NCBI RefSeq assembly: GCF_019449565.1
Contig: NZ_JAGRPM010000083.1
Location: forward strand, 1-64,000
Direction: 5' to 3'
Source of the DNA: Rhodoblastus sp.
GTDB lineage: Bacteria; Pseudomonadota; Alphaproteobacteria; Rhizobiales; Beijerinckiaceae
DNA: 64,000 bases
Under the pieces are notes generated by a model that worked only from the letters and a program-made list of their open reading frames with translations, was not told the origin of the DNA and made no database searches. This document shows, piece by piece, positions 43,753-53,479 of the stretch. Both the position numbers and the translations under genes were made by a program. How positions within the stretch are numbered: position 1 is the first letter of the stretch; each line of letters starts with the position of its first letter.

Positions 43753-44436
43753 TCAAAACACGAATTCCGGCGGCTTTGAAAAGGCGGGAATTGCGCCCGC
43801 GGAGGCGTCGAACAGCGCGCGCGGACTGAACGCGCCGCCGCCGCGCTTGAACAAGGTCGCCTTGCCGACTCGCGCGCCCGGGCGTTCCGAGATGATTGCG
43901 AGCAGCCGGCCGTTTTCGGTCAATTGATCGAACAGGGCGCCAAACTCGCCCTGAGTCTCGCCGTCGACGATGATGACGTCGAACGGCCCCTCGCCCGGCG
44001 CGCCGAGCGCCAGCGGCCCGACGACGGACTTGGCGTTGGTCAGGCCGAGCGTTTCAAAATTGGCCTTGGCGCGCGCGGCGAAGCTTTCGTCCACATCGAG
44101 GCTCACGACGGAGGCGACCAGCCCAGCGATCAGGGCGGCGGCATAACCGGTGGCGCCCGCGACGACGAGAACGCGCTCGCCCTCGCGCAATTGCGCGTCC
44201 TTGAGCAGGCGCGCGAGAATCAGCGGCGCGGTCATTTCGCGCGGCGTCTGGCTGGCGAGCGGCAGGCGGGCGTCGGAATAAGCGAGGCCGGCCTGGGCCG
44301 GATCGACGAAAATCTCGCGGGGAACGGCCTTCATGCGCGCCTGAACGCCGAGATCCGGCACATCGAATGTACGAATCTGCCGCTCGACCATGGTTTCCCG
44401 CAGCGCGGCGGAAGCCGCAAATTGCTGATTTTGCAT
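43753..44436 (-). CDS. pcm: Protein-L-isoaspartate O-methyltransferase
   Basis: The 227-residue SAM-dependent methyltransferase repairs isoaspartyl residues or is a close relative. LRETMVERQIRTFDV at the N-terminus matches the family; the motif I position reads VLVVAGATGYAAALIA where the family has a GxGSGY-type glycine loop; VVSLDVDE is motif Post-I and GPFDVIIVDGETQG motif II. The loop is less canonical than E. coli Pcm, as usual for the tolC-linked alphaproteobacterial branch, so activity on isoaspartate is not certain. Start 44436 follows GGGCGAG; the frame is open further upstream. Confidence 0.85.
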   Translation of the reverse strand: MQNQQFAASAALRETMVERQIRTFDVPDLGVQARMKAVPREIFVDPAQAGLAYSDARLPLASQTPREMTAPLILARLLKDAQLREGERVLVVAGATGYAAALIAGLVASVVSLDVDESFAARAKANFETLGLTNAKSVVGPLALGAPGEGPFDVIIVDGETQGEFGALFDQLTENGRLLAIISERPGARVGKATLFKRGGGAFSPRALFDASAGAIPAFSKPPEFVF

Positions 44437-44631
44437 CGCTCGCCCGTCAAAAATAGTCATGGCCGGCAAGGGCCTCGGCCCTGCCAAGCCGTCCGGGCTT
44501 TATAAGCGCCGCCCCGGCTTCTGTCCACTTCCGGCGGCGCCGCAGAAAGTCGGACGGGTTTGCCGACGTCGCGCCGGGCGCCTATCGTTAACGCCACGTA
44601 TTGGAATGCGATTCGAAACAGGGAGGCCAAT

Positions 44632-45197
44632 GTGGACGACTCGCCCACCGAACATTTCGAACATGCTGAACATGCCCAGCATGTCGCCCATTCCGGCGAC
44701 CGCAGCCTGGCCATGATTTCGATCACCATCGCCGTGCTGGCGGTGCTGGCGGCGACGGTGGGAAGCCTCGAAACCATCGAGACCGCCGCGACGATCGGCG
44801 CCAAGAACCATTCCGTGCTGCTGCAAACCAAGGCGAGCGACGCCTGGGCCTTCTACCAGGCCAAGAGCATGAAGCAGAATCTCTATGCCGCCCTCGCGGA
44901 GACCGCCGGCCCGAAACGCCAGGAATTCCTGGACAAGGCGCAGCGCTATGCCGAGGAGCAGAAGGAAATCGAGGGCCAGGCCAAGGATTTGGAGCACAAG
45001 GCGGAGGCGGCCTTCGAGGGCAGCGAGGTCCATGAAAGGCGCCATCATATCCTGACGTCGCCGTCACCTTGCTCCACATCGCCATCGCTGTGGCGACCAT
45101 CGCCATCATCTTGCGCGGCATGATGTGGCCCTGGCGCGCGGCGGTCGGGCTCGGCGCCGCGGGCGCAATCGCCGCCGCTTTCGCCTATTTGAGTTGA
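44632..45197 (+). pseudogene. DUF4337 family membrane protein, single-base frameshift
   Basis: This is a DUF4337-type small membrane protein. GTG 44632 follows GGGAGG at five bases and gives a His-rich start (SPTEHFEHAEHAQHVAH), a first hydrophobic segment (MISITIAVLAVLAATVG) and a coiled, charged middle. At about 45056 the frame breaks: the first frame continues with low-complexity Ser/Pro sequence, while the -1 frame continues as AVTLLHIAIAVATIAIILRG and a final hydrophobic helix to the stop at 45195-45197. One missing G would restore the family's second transmembrane region. It is either a real mutation or a sequence error. Confidence 0.82.
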
Positions 45198-45267
45198 AAA
45201 TGGGGCGCGGCCCCCAAAAAAGTCACTATTGCCATCCATTGTAGCCGGGAACTTCATATTGAAAATG

Positions 45268-45303
45268 GCGGCGGGCGACTGGAATCGCCCGCCGCTCTTG
45301 TTT
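45268..45303 (+). terminator. Rho-independent terminator after DUF4337 gene
   Basis: A perfect 11-bp stem GCGGCGGGCGA / TCGCCCGCCGC with a six-base loop is followed by TCTTGTTT. It separates the DUF4337 gene from the radical SAM gene. Confidence 0.8.
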
Positions 45304-45364
45304 ATGGTCGCCCCCACCCCTGATGGTCGCGGCCGACAATGTCCGCGTGACGAAAAGAGCGTTC

Positions 45365-47119
45365 ATGGCCGAAAAAATTTTCGAGCTCCATCTGATCAAG
45401 CCCTCGCATTACGATGACGATGGTTACGTCATCCAGTGGTATCGCTCCGCCATTCCGTCCAACAGCCTTGCGGCGCTCAATGGCCTCGCGGCGGATTGCT
45501 CGCGCCGCCACGCGCTTGGCCCCGACGTGCGAATCCAGATCTTCGCGTATGACGAGACCAATGTCCGGATCGACCCCGAGAAGATCGCGCGCTCCATCGC
45601 CAAGGCGGGCCAGGGCCTTGCCTGTCTGGTCGGCGTGCAGTCGAACCAGTTTCCCCGCGCCCTTGACCTCGGGCGGCGCCTGCGCGCGGCGGGCGCGCCG
45701 ACCGCCGTCGGCGGCTTCCATGTTTCCGGCTGCCTCGCCATGCTGCCGGAACTTCCGGCGGACATCCGCGAAATGCAGGCCCTCGGCGTCAGCCTGTTCG
45801 CCGGCGAGGCGGAAGGCCGGCTCGACGACGTTCTACGCGACGCGATGAACGGGACGCTGAAGCCGCTCTATAATTTCATGAACGACCTGCCGAGCGTGGA
45901 AGATACGCCGACGCCGTTGCTCCCGGCCGAGGTCGTCAGCCGCACGACCGGCGCGGTCACCAGTTTCGACGCCGGTCGCGGCTGCCCATTCCAGTGCTCG
46001 TTCTGCACCATCATCAATGTGCAGGGCCGCAAGTCGCGCCATCGCAGCGCCGACGATGTGGAGCGGATCATCCGCGAGAACCTCGCCCAGGGCATTCACA
46101 GCTTCTTCATCACGGACGATAATTTCGCCCGCAACAAGAATTGGGAGCCGATCTTCGACCGGCTGATCGAGCTGCGGGATTCCGGGCTGAACTTCAGCTT
46201 CATCATCCAGGTGGACACGCTCTGCCACCGCATTCCCAATTTCATTCCCAAGGCGGCGCGCGCGGGCGTCAAGCGCGTGTTCATCGGCCTTGAGAACATC
46301 AATCCGGCCAATCTCGTCAGCGCCAAGAAGAAGCAGAACCGCATCGCCGAATATCGCGTGATGCTGCTCGCGTGGAAGCGCGCGGGCTGTTTCACCTATG
46401 CCGGCTATATTCTCGGCTTCCCCGCCGACACGCCAGAATCGATCCGCCGCGACATTGCGATCATCCAGCGCGAACTGCCGCTCGACATGCTGGAATTCTT
46501 CTTCCTGACGCCCCTGCCCGGCTCGGAAGACCACCAGCGCCTCGACAAGGCCGGGGTCTGGATGGACCCGGACATGAATAAATACGATCTCGAACACGCC
46601 GTCACCGCACATCCGAAGATGAGCAAGGCCGAGTGGGAAGCGATCTATCATGAAGCCTGGGAGCTATATTACTCGCCGGCCCATATGGAAACGATCATGC
46701 GGCGCGCGGCCGCCGTGGGCACCTCGCCCGGCAAGGCTTTGTTCCTGCTGATCTGGTTCTGGGCCGCCGTGCAAGTGGAAAAGGTCCATCCGCTGCAGGG
46801 CGGCTATCTGCGCCGCCGCGTCCGCCGCGACCGCCGCCCCGGCCTGCCGCTCGAAAATCCGCTGCTGTTCTATCCGCGCGTCGTCGCGACCCATATCGTC
46901 AACCACATCCGGGTCGGCGGGCTGGCGCTGAGATTGTGGAAGCTGCGGCGCGAGCTGCGCCATGATCCCAATGCGCGCAATTACACGGATCTGGCGCTGA
47001 CGACGCCGACCGACGCGGATCTCGACGATCTGGAAATGTTCAACAACAGCGACTCGTCGCGCGCCGCCGGCGACAAGGCCAAGGCGAACGCCGCCAAGCA
47101 TCACGTCGCCGCCGAATAG
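45365..47119 (+). CDS. B12-binding-type radical SAM protein
   Basis: The 584-residue radical S-adenosylmethionine enzyme has an N-terminal region (about 1-160) with a cobalamin-binding-like Rossmann pattern (LACLVGVQSNQFPRALDLGRRL, then VGGFHVSG) but without the DxHxxG motif. The radical SAM core begins with DAGRGCPFQCSFCTI, supplying the CxxxCxxC cysteines for the [4Fe-4S] cluster. The C-terminal part (about 430-584) is hydrophobic and basic and may touch the membrane (ALFLLIWFWAAVQ). Start 45365 (MAEKIFELHLIKP) is preferred to an upstream frame. The substrate is unknown; relatives are annotated as hopanoid- or bacteriochlorophyll-related enzymes, but nothing nearby supports that. Confidence 0.85.
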   Translation: MAEKIFELHLIKPSHYDDDGYVIQWYRSAIPSNSLAALNGLAADCSRRHALGPDVRIQIFAYDETNVRIDPEKIARSIAKAGQGLACLVGVQSNQFPRALDLGRRLRAAGAPTAVGGFHVSGCLAMLPELPADIREMQALGVSLFAGEAEGRLDDVLRDAMNGTLKPLYNFMNDLPSVEDTPTPLLPAEVVSRTTGAVTSFDAGRGCPFQCSFCTIINVQGRKSRHRSADDVERIIRENLAQGIHSFFITDDNFARNKNWEPIFDRLIELRDSGLNFSFIIQVDTLCHRIPNFIPKAARAGVKRVFIGLENINPANLVSAKKKQNRIAEYRVMLLAWKRAGCFTYAGYILGFPADTPESIRRDIAIIQRELPLDMLEFFFLTPLPGSEDHQRLDKAGVWMDPDMNKYDLEHAVTAHPKMSKAEWEAIYHEAWELYYSPAHMETIMRRAAAVGTSPGKALFLLIWFWAAVQVEKVHPLQGGYLRRRVRRDRRPGLPLENPLLFYPRVVATHIVNHIRVGGLALRLWKLRRELRHDPNARNYTDLALTTPTDADLDDLEMFNNSDSSRAAGDKAKANAAKHHVAAE

Positions 47120-47138
47120 GCGACGCCTCTTTCCAATG

Positions 47139-47168
47139 AAAAAGCCCCGGCGAAAACCGGGGCTTTTG
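47139..47168. terminator. Bidirectional terminator
   Basis: AAAAAGCCCCGG / CCGGGGCTTTT with a six-base loop has T-tracts on both strands. It serves the radical SAM gene (plus) and the cysteine-motif protein gene (minus), whose stops are 19 and about 9 bases away. Confidence 0.9.
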
Positions 47169-47176
47169 TATTTCGC

Positions 47177-47671
47177 TCAGCTCTTCAGCTTGGCGTTGCA
47201 CTGGCTGTAATAGCCGCCGCCCTTCTGGATCCATTTCAGGCCGCCATTGCCGCCCGTGGCCTTGTTGGCCTTATACTGGTCGAGGCAGGTGTGCATGATC
47301 GCCTTGCCGGCCGTTTCGCTCTTGTAGGTCGGGCTGACCGCGGTCGGGAAGACAGCGGGGCCGGTATCGGACGGAGCGGCAGGCTTGGCCGCGGCGGCGG
47401 GCTTGGCCGGAGCGGCCGGCGCTGGTTTGGCTGGAGCGGCGGTCGTGGCCGGGGCCGCAGGCGCGGCGGGAGCGGCGGCGGGCTCAGCCTTCAACTCGGC
47501 GCGGCATTTCGAGGAAAATTGCAGATAGGTCAGGCCGCCGGTGGTGTTGGCGGTCTTGGCCGCCTGCCACTTGTCGGCGCATTGCTTCATCGCGGATTCT
47601 TCGGCGTGGGCGGTCCCTAAACCGATAAGCGCCACGGCGCCGGCGAGCATGAGGGCGGAACGGATGGACAT
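47177..47671 (-). CDS. Secreted two-motif cysteine protein, function unknown
   Basis: The 164-residue exported protein has a signal peptide of about 23 residues (MSIRSALMLAGAVALIGLGTAHA). The mature part has two similar cysteine motifs: CADKWQAAKTANTTGGLTYLQFSSKC and CLDQYKANKATGGNGGLKWIQ...YYSQC, joined by about 60 residues of Ala/Pro/Lys-rich linker. Each motif probably forms one disulphide. The start at 47671 follows GGGGAG; the frame runs further upstream without a leader. No family name can be given with confidence; PsiF-like repeats are a loose resemblance. Confidence 0.75.
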   Translation of the reverse strand: MSIRSALMLAGAVALIGLGTAHAEESAMKQCADKWQAAKTANTTGGLTYLQFSSKCRAELKAEPAAAPAAPAAPATTAAPAKPAPAAPAKPAAAAKPAAPSDTGPAVFPTAVSPTYKSETAGKAIMHTCLDQYKANKATGGNGGLKWIQKGGGYYSQCNAKLKS

Positions 47672-47862
47672 GGAGGGCTCCCCAGAAAACCGGCCCCCGC
47701 AAAAAAAACGGCGCCGGATTAAGGCCAAGCTTTCGGATTTTTTTGTTCCCGTCAATGCGGCGCATTCACAAAACGCCGTGAAGACGCGGGTCTGGAAAAC
47801 CTGCGAAAGCTTGCCTTTGATAGCGAAGCGCGGCTGAACGGGCGCTGAACGGCGCTTCAAAC

Positions 47863-47887
47863 GAAAACCGGGGCTCGAAGCCCCGGT
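47863..47887 (-). terminator. Rho-independent terminator after ppiB
   Basis: On the minus strand ACCGGGGCT / AGCCCCGGT with a three-base loop is followed by TTTTCG, 28 bases after the cyclophilin stop. Confidence 0.85.
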
Positions 47888-47914
47888 GAAGTCCTTTGCT
47901 TAGCTGATTTTGGC

Positions 47915-48370
47915 TCAGCTAATTTTGGCGGAGACGATCTTGTCGGGATCGCGCACCGGCTCGCCGCGCTTGATCTTGTCGACATTTTCCATGCCCGAAA
48001 TCACCTCGCCCCAAACCGTATATTGCTTGTCGAGGAAGCGGGCGTCGTCGAAGCAGATGAAGAACTGCGAATTTGCCGAATCGGGACTGGCCGCGCGGGC
48101 CATCGACGCCGTGCCGCGCACATGCGGCGCGGCGTTGAATTCGGCCTTCAGGTTCGGATATTTCGAGCCGCCTGTGCCGGTCCCGTGGGGGCAGCCGGTC
48201 TGGGCCATGAAGCCTTCGATCACGCGGTGAAAGACGACGCCGTCATAGAAGCCTTCGCCGACCAGCTTCTTGATATGGGCGACGTGACCGGGCGCGAGAT
48301 CGGGGCGCATGCGGATCACCACCTCGCCCTTGGTGGTTTCCAGCGTCAGTAGATTGCCTTCATCGGACAT
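47915..48370 (-). CDS. ppiB: Peptidyl-prolyl cis-trans isomerase, cyclophilin type (cytoplasmic)
   Basis: The 151-residue cyclophilin contains the active-site residues FHRVIEGFMAQTG (catalytic Arg, Phe, Met, Gln) and SQFFICF. It has no signal peptide, so it is cytoplasmic, like PpiB. A second cyclophilin with an export signal lies just upstream on the same strand (30 bases), forming a cytoplasmic/periplasmic pair arisen by duplication. Confidence 0.94.
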   Translation of the reverse strand: MSDEGNLLTLETTKGEVVIRMRPDLAPGHVAHIKKLVGEGFYDGVVFHRVIEGFMAQTGCPHGTGTGGSKYPNLKAEFNAAPHVRGTASMARAASPDSANSQFFICFDDARFLDKQYTVWGEVISGMENVDKIKRGEPVRDPDKIVSAKIS

Positions 48371-48400
48371 GGGATTTTCCTGCCTCTGTGGAGAATTAAG

Positions 48401-48961
48401 TTATTTCGCGTCCGCGCCGAGCTTCATGCTGATGATCTTGTCCGGATTGACCGGCGGTTCGCCGCGTTTGATCTTGTCGACATGGTCCATGCCGGAAATC
48501 ACCTCGCCCCAGACGGTATATTGGCCATCAAGGAAGGGCGAAGGCGCAAAACAGATGAAGAATTGCGAATTGGCGGAATTGGGCGAGGACGACCGCGCCA
48601 TGCCGAGCGTGCCGCGCCCGAAGGGCGCCTTGGAGAATTCGGCGGGAATGTTCGGCAGGTCGGAGCCGCCCGTGCCGGTGCCCGTCGGGTCGCCGGTCTG
48701 GGCCATGAAGCCTTCGATGACGCGATGGAAGACGATGCCGTCATAGAAGCCGCGCTTCACCAGGGTCTTGATCTGCTCGACATGTTTCGGCGCGAGATCG
48801 GGACGCATGCGGATGACGACCGGGCCGTCCTTGAGCTGCATGGTGAGCAGGTTGGACGGGTCTTCGGCGCCGAACGCGGCTCCGCTCGCGACGACCGCGC
48901 CAAGCGAGAGGATGGCGCCAAATTGGCGACGGTTGAGACGCCGCGCGGAAATATCGGTCAT
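48401..48961 (-). CDS. Peptidyl-prolyl cis-trans isomerase, cyclophilin type, exported
   Basis: The 186-residue cyclophilin has an N-terminal RRLNRRQFGAILSLGAVVASGAAFG leader; the RRQF motif resembles a twin-arginine signal, so Tat export to the periplasm is likely. The catalytic stretch FHRVIEGFMAQTG and SQFFICF are intact. It is closely related to the downstream cytoplasmic copy. coaD precedes it by 10 bases on the same strand, so coaD-ppi-ppi is one probable transcript. Confidence 0.93.
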   Translation of the reverse strand: MTDISARRLNRRQFGAILSLGAVVASGAAFGAEDPSNLLTMQLKDGPVVIRMRPDLAPKHVEQIKTLVKRGFYDGIVFHRVIEGFMAQTGDPTGTGTGGSDLPNIPAEFSKAPFGRGTLGMARSSSPNSANSQFFICFAPSPFLDGQYTVWGEVISGMDHVDKIKRGEPPVNPDKIISMKLGADAK

Positions 48962-48971
48962 GCTTGCTCCA

Positions 48972-49475
48972 TCAGTTTTTCGCCGCCGTCTTGCGCCGCA
49001 GCGCTTCCACGACGAGGGGCGGCGCGAAAGCCGTTACGTCGCCGCCCATCAGGGCGATCTGACGCACCAAAGTGGCCGTTATATGCCGCACATTGAGCCC
49101 GGCGGGAAGAAAAACCGTCTGCACCTCCGGGGCCATGACCCCGTTCATGCCGGCCATGGACATTTCATAATCGAGATCGGAGCCGTCGCGCAGGCCGCGC
49201 ACGATCATCCCGGCGCCCGCCTCGCGCGCCGCATCCACCGCGAGCCCTGAAAAGGTGACGACCGACAATTCGCAATTCCGCGCCGCCGCATCGGCCGAGC
49301 AGACCTGCTCGATCATCTCCGCCCGCTCCTGCGCCGAGAAAAGCGGCGCCTTGCCGGGATGAACCCCGATGGCCACGACCAATCGGTCGCAAAGCCCCGA
49401 GGCTGCGCGGATCACATCGACATGGCCATTGGTGACGGGATCGAAGGAGCCCGTATAGAGCGCGACGCGTTGCAT
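48972..49475 (-). CDS. coaD: Phosphopantetheine adenylyltransferase
   Basis: CoaD catalyses the fourth step of coenzyme A synthesis, joining ATP and 4'-phosphopantetheine. The 167-residue product has YTGSFDPVTNGHVDVI (T15-N-G-H18 nucleotidyltransferase motif) and ITATLVRQIA, the ISSTxxR equivalent. Length and start (MQRVALYTGSFDP) match the family. It is first of the coaD-cyclophilin-cyclophilin run. Confidence 0.96.
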   Translation of the reverse strand: MQRVALYTGSFDPVTNGHVDVIRAASGLCDRLVVAIGVHPGKAPLFSAQERAEMIEQVCSADAAARNCELSVVTFSGLAVDAAREAGAGMIVRGLRDGSDLDYEMSMAGMNGVMAPEVQTVFLPAGLNVRHITATLVRQIALMGGDVTAFAPPLVVEALRRKTAAKN

Positions 49476-49594
49476 GAAGCATTGCTACAGAAAGCCGTGG
49501 ATTCGCGCAACTTTCGCGGAGCCGGAGGCAGAGGCCCCCGCACAAAATTGAGCATTACCCTCGCATGCCCCGCCGCTTGACCCTTCGTGGCCGC

Positions 49595-49624
49595 TTGATG
49601 TTATATTATAACATAACATACAAT
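49595..49624 (+). promoter_or_regulatory. Promoter of the TonB-dependent receptor gene
   Basis: TTGATG (49595-49600) and TACAAT (49619-49624), 18 bases apart, form a sigma70-like promoter. The Zur-like palindrome (49598-49614) covers the -35 end and most of the spacer, as expected for a repressor site. Confidence 0.6.
49598..49614. promoter_or_regulatory. Zur-like operator (zinc uptake repressor box)
   Basis: ATGTTATA-T-TATAACAT is a 17-bp perfect palindrome with the core TGTTATAnTATAACA described for Zur boxes in proteobacteria. It is conspicuous as an AT-only island in GC-rich DNA and sits in the promoter of a TonB-dependent receptor gene. Confidence 0.7.
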
Positions 49625-49644
49625 CCTGGGATCGAGCGTGGGGA

Positions 49645-51816
49645 ATGACGATGCGTCCGTATCATGTGTTCATATTGGGCTGCGTGGCGGCGCTCCCCGC
49701 CGGCGGCGTCGCCCGAGCCGAACAGGCGACCGCCCTTCCCGACATTGACGTCACCGCCTCGCGGCCCGAGCAGACTCCGGCAGCGGAGTCGCGCCCTCTC
49801 GCCGAGAAGACGCAAGCGCTCGATGATGCGCGCGCCAATATCCTGCCGCCATTGGGCGTGAGCGCCTATAGCATTGGCGCCGCCGCGATCGCCCAATCGC
49901 CGCAGGGCGACAACGCGCCGCTCAACCAGGTTCTGCTTCAGGCGCCGGGCGTATCGCAGGATTCGGCGGCAAGCGGCCTGTTTCACGTCCGCAATGAACA
50001 CGCCAATGCGCAATATCGCGTCAACGGCGTCATGCTGCCCGAAGGCGTGTCGGGATTCGGCGTCCTCCTCGACACCCAGTTCGTAGGCGGCGTCTCGCTC
50101 CTGACCGGAGCCCTGCCGGCGCAATTTGGACTCCATACCTCGGGAATCATTGATGTCGTCAGCAAGAACGGCGCCTTCGACGGCGGCGGCTCGATCGGCG
50201 TCTATGGCGGCAGCCACGGAACGATCACGCCCAGTTTTGAATATGGCGGGACTTCGGGGCAGACGCAGTATTTCGTCACAGGCAGTTTCTTGCAGAGCAA
50301 TCTCGGCATCGAAAACACGACGCCTGCCCTCAACGCCATTCACGACCGCAATCAGTTGAGCAAGTTCTTCGGCTATGTCTCGACCATTCTCGACGATGGC
50401 TCGCGGCTGAGCTTCCTGACGGGCAGCGCCGTAGGGACCTATCAGATCCCGGCGACGCCCGGTCAGACGACCTTTCCGGGCGTCGCCACGCTGATGCCGT
50501 TCTCCGCCTCTTATCCATCCTCGGCCGTGGCGGAAAACCAGTATGAGGCCAGCCTGTACAATGTTCTGGCCTGGCAGAAATCCATGGGCGCGCTGGATTT
50601 CCAGGTGGCCTATTTCTCGCGCTACAGCGCCTTGCAATTCTCGCCGGATGCTTACGGCGATCTGCTGTACAATGGCGTCGCCTCAGACGTCCTGCGCGAA
50701 AGCTTCCTGAATGGCGTCAACGCCGACGCCGCATATCGCTATAACGAAGCGCATACGATCCGTGGCGGCATTTCCGCCAGCGGCGAGGAGACTTATTCCC
50801 GCAATGCGTCGCTCGTCTTCGCGACCGACGCCGACGGCAATCCCTATGGATCGCCTTTCGCCGCGCCAGTCGACAAAAGCGCGAAATTCGGCTGGCTGCT
50901 TGGGGCCTATATCCAGGACGAGTGGAAAATCAGCCGGCAACTGACGCTCAACGCCGGCATCCGCTTTGACCAGATGTATCAATATGTCGACGCCAATCAG
51001 TTCAGCCCGCGCATCAGCTTGACTTATGCGCCGCTCGACGGGACGAGCATCCACGCCGGCTTCGCGCGCTATTTCACGCCGCCATCGCAGGCCCTGAGCG
51101 CGCCGGTCAATCTCGGCCTCTTCGCCAACACCACCGCGGCGCCAGCCAATACCGAGTCCGGTTCTGTCCTGCCCGAGCGCGGGAGTTACGTCGATGTGGG
51201 AATAGACCAGAAGGTTCTTCCAGGCCTTACGCTTGGCGTTGACGGTTATCTCAAATGGGCGAGGGACCTGCTCGACGATGGCCAGTTCGGCCAGGCTTTG
51301 GTCCTCACCGCCTTCAATTACGCCAAGGGCTACAATCAGGGCCTCGAATTCAAATTCAATTACGAGCAAGGCGACTTCCGCGCCTATGGCAATCTCGCAC
51401 TGGCGAAACAAATGGCGACCAATGTCGTTTCAAACCAATATCTCTTCGATCCCGACGAACTCGCCTTCATCTCGACCCACAATGTCTACACCGATCATTC
51501 GCAGAAGCTCACTGCGTCGGCAGGCGCGTCCTATCTCTGGAACGGCCTGCGATTCAGCGCCGACATGATCTACGGCAGCGGACTGCGTGCGGGCTTCGCC
51601 AACACCACGACAGTGGCGCCCTATGTGCAATTCAACGCCGGCGTCATGGATGAGCTGAAATTCGCGCCAAACATGAAGCCGCTGACGCTGCGCTTCGATG
51701 TCGTCAATCTTTTCGACACGATCTATCAGATACGCGACGGCAGCGGCATCGGCGTCTTTGCGCCCCAATACGGGCCCCGGCGCGGCTTTTTCATCGGCAT
51801 TTCACAAAAAATCTGA
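49645..51816 (+). CDS. TonB-dependent outer-membrane receptor, probably zinc-regulated
   Basis: The 723-residue TonB-dependent receptor starts with a signal peptide (cleavage near ARA-E, about residue 27) and a short TonB-box-like segment (ALPDIDVTAS). The plug domain follows (NQVLLQAPGVSQDS, then QYRVNGVMLPEGVSGFG and ALPAQFGLHTSGIIDVVSK). A large barrel with an aromatic C-terminus (RRGFFIGISQKI) completes it. TonB box, plug and barrel predict energised uptake of a scarce metal or metal complex. The Zur-like operator upstream suggests zinc, similar in role to ZnuD, although no His-rich loop is seen. Start ATG 49645 has a GTGGGGAAT ribosome-binding region. Monocistronic. Confidence 0.9.
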   Translation: MTMRPYHVFILGCVAALPAGGVARAEQATALPDIDVTASRPEQTPAAESRPLAEKTQALDDARANILPPLGVSAYSIGAAAIAQSPQGDNAPLNQVLLQAPGVSQDSAASGLFHVRNEHANAQYRVNGVMLPEGVSGFGVLLDTQFVGGVSLLTGALPAQFGLHTSGIIDVVSKNGAFDGGGSIGVYGGSHGTITPSFEYGGTSGQTQYFVTGSFLQSNLGIENTTPALNAIHDRNQLSKFFGYVSTILDDGSRLSFLTGSAVGTYQIPATPGQTTFPGVATLMPFSASYPSSAVAENQYEASLYNVLAWQKSMGALDFQVAYFSRYSALQFSPDAYGDLLYNGVASDVLRESFLNGVNADAAYRYNEAHTIRGGISASGEETYSRNASLVFATDADGNPYGSPFAAPVDKSAKFGWLLGAYIQDEWKISRQLTLNAGIRFDQMYQYVDANQFSPRISLTYAPLDGTSIHAGFARYFTPPSQALSAPVNLGLFANTTAAPANTESGSVLPERGSYVDVGIDQKVLPGLTLGVDGYLKWARDLLDDGQFGQALVLTAFNYAKGYNQGLEFKFNYEQGDFRAYGNLALAKQMATNVVSNQYLFDPDELAFISTHNVYTDHSQKLTASAGASYLWNGLRFSADMIYGSGLRAGFANTTTVAPYVQFNAGVMDELKFAPNMKPLTLRFDVVNLFDTIYQIRDGSGIGVFAPQYGPRRGFFIGISQKI

Positions 51817-51832
51817 GCTGCGAAAAATGATG

Positions 51833-51862
51833 CGCCTCCGTGACGCGAGCGTCGCGGAGGCG
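51833..51862. terminator. Hairpin between TonB receptor and ntrC (probable terminator)
   Basis: CGCCTCCG-T-GACG / CGTC-G-CGGAGGCG with a CGAG tetraloop is a strong hairpin between two convergent genes. The T-tract is poor on both sides, so termination strength is uncertain. Confidence 0.55.
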
Positions 51863-51911
51863 TTGCGGCATCATCGCGCGCAGGCCGCCTCGGTCCGGAC
51901 GGAAGCGCCCC

Positions 51912-53399
<1,488 letters not shown>

Positions 53400-53479
53400 T
53401 CAGTAACCTCCAAAACCTTCCTTGGTCCCGCCGCGCAAAACCCGCCCCCGGCGTCCGCAGGCGGAAAGGCCGAACCTGC

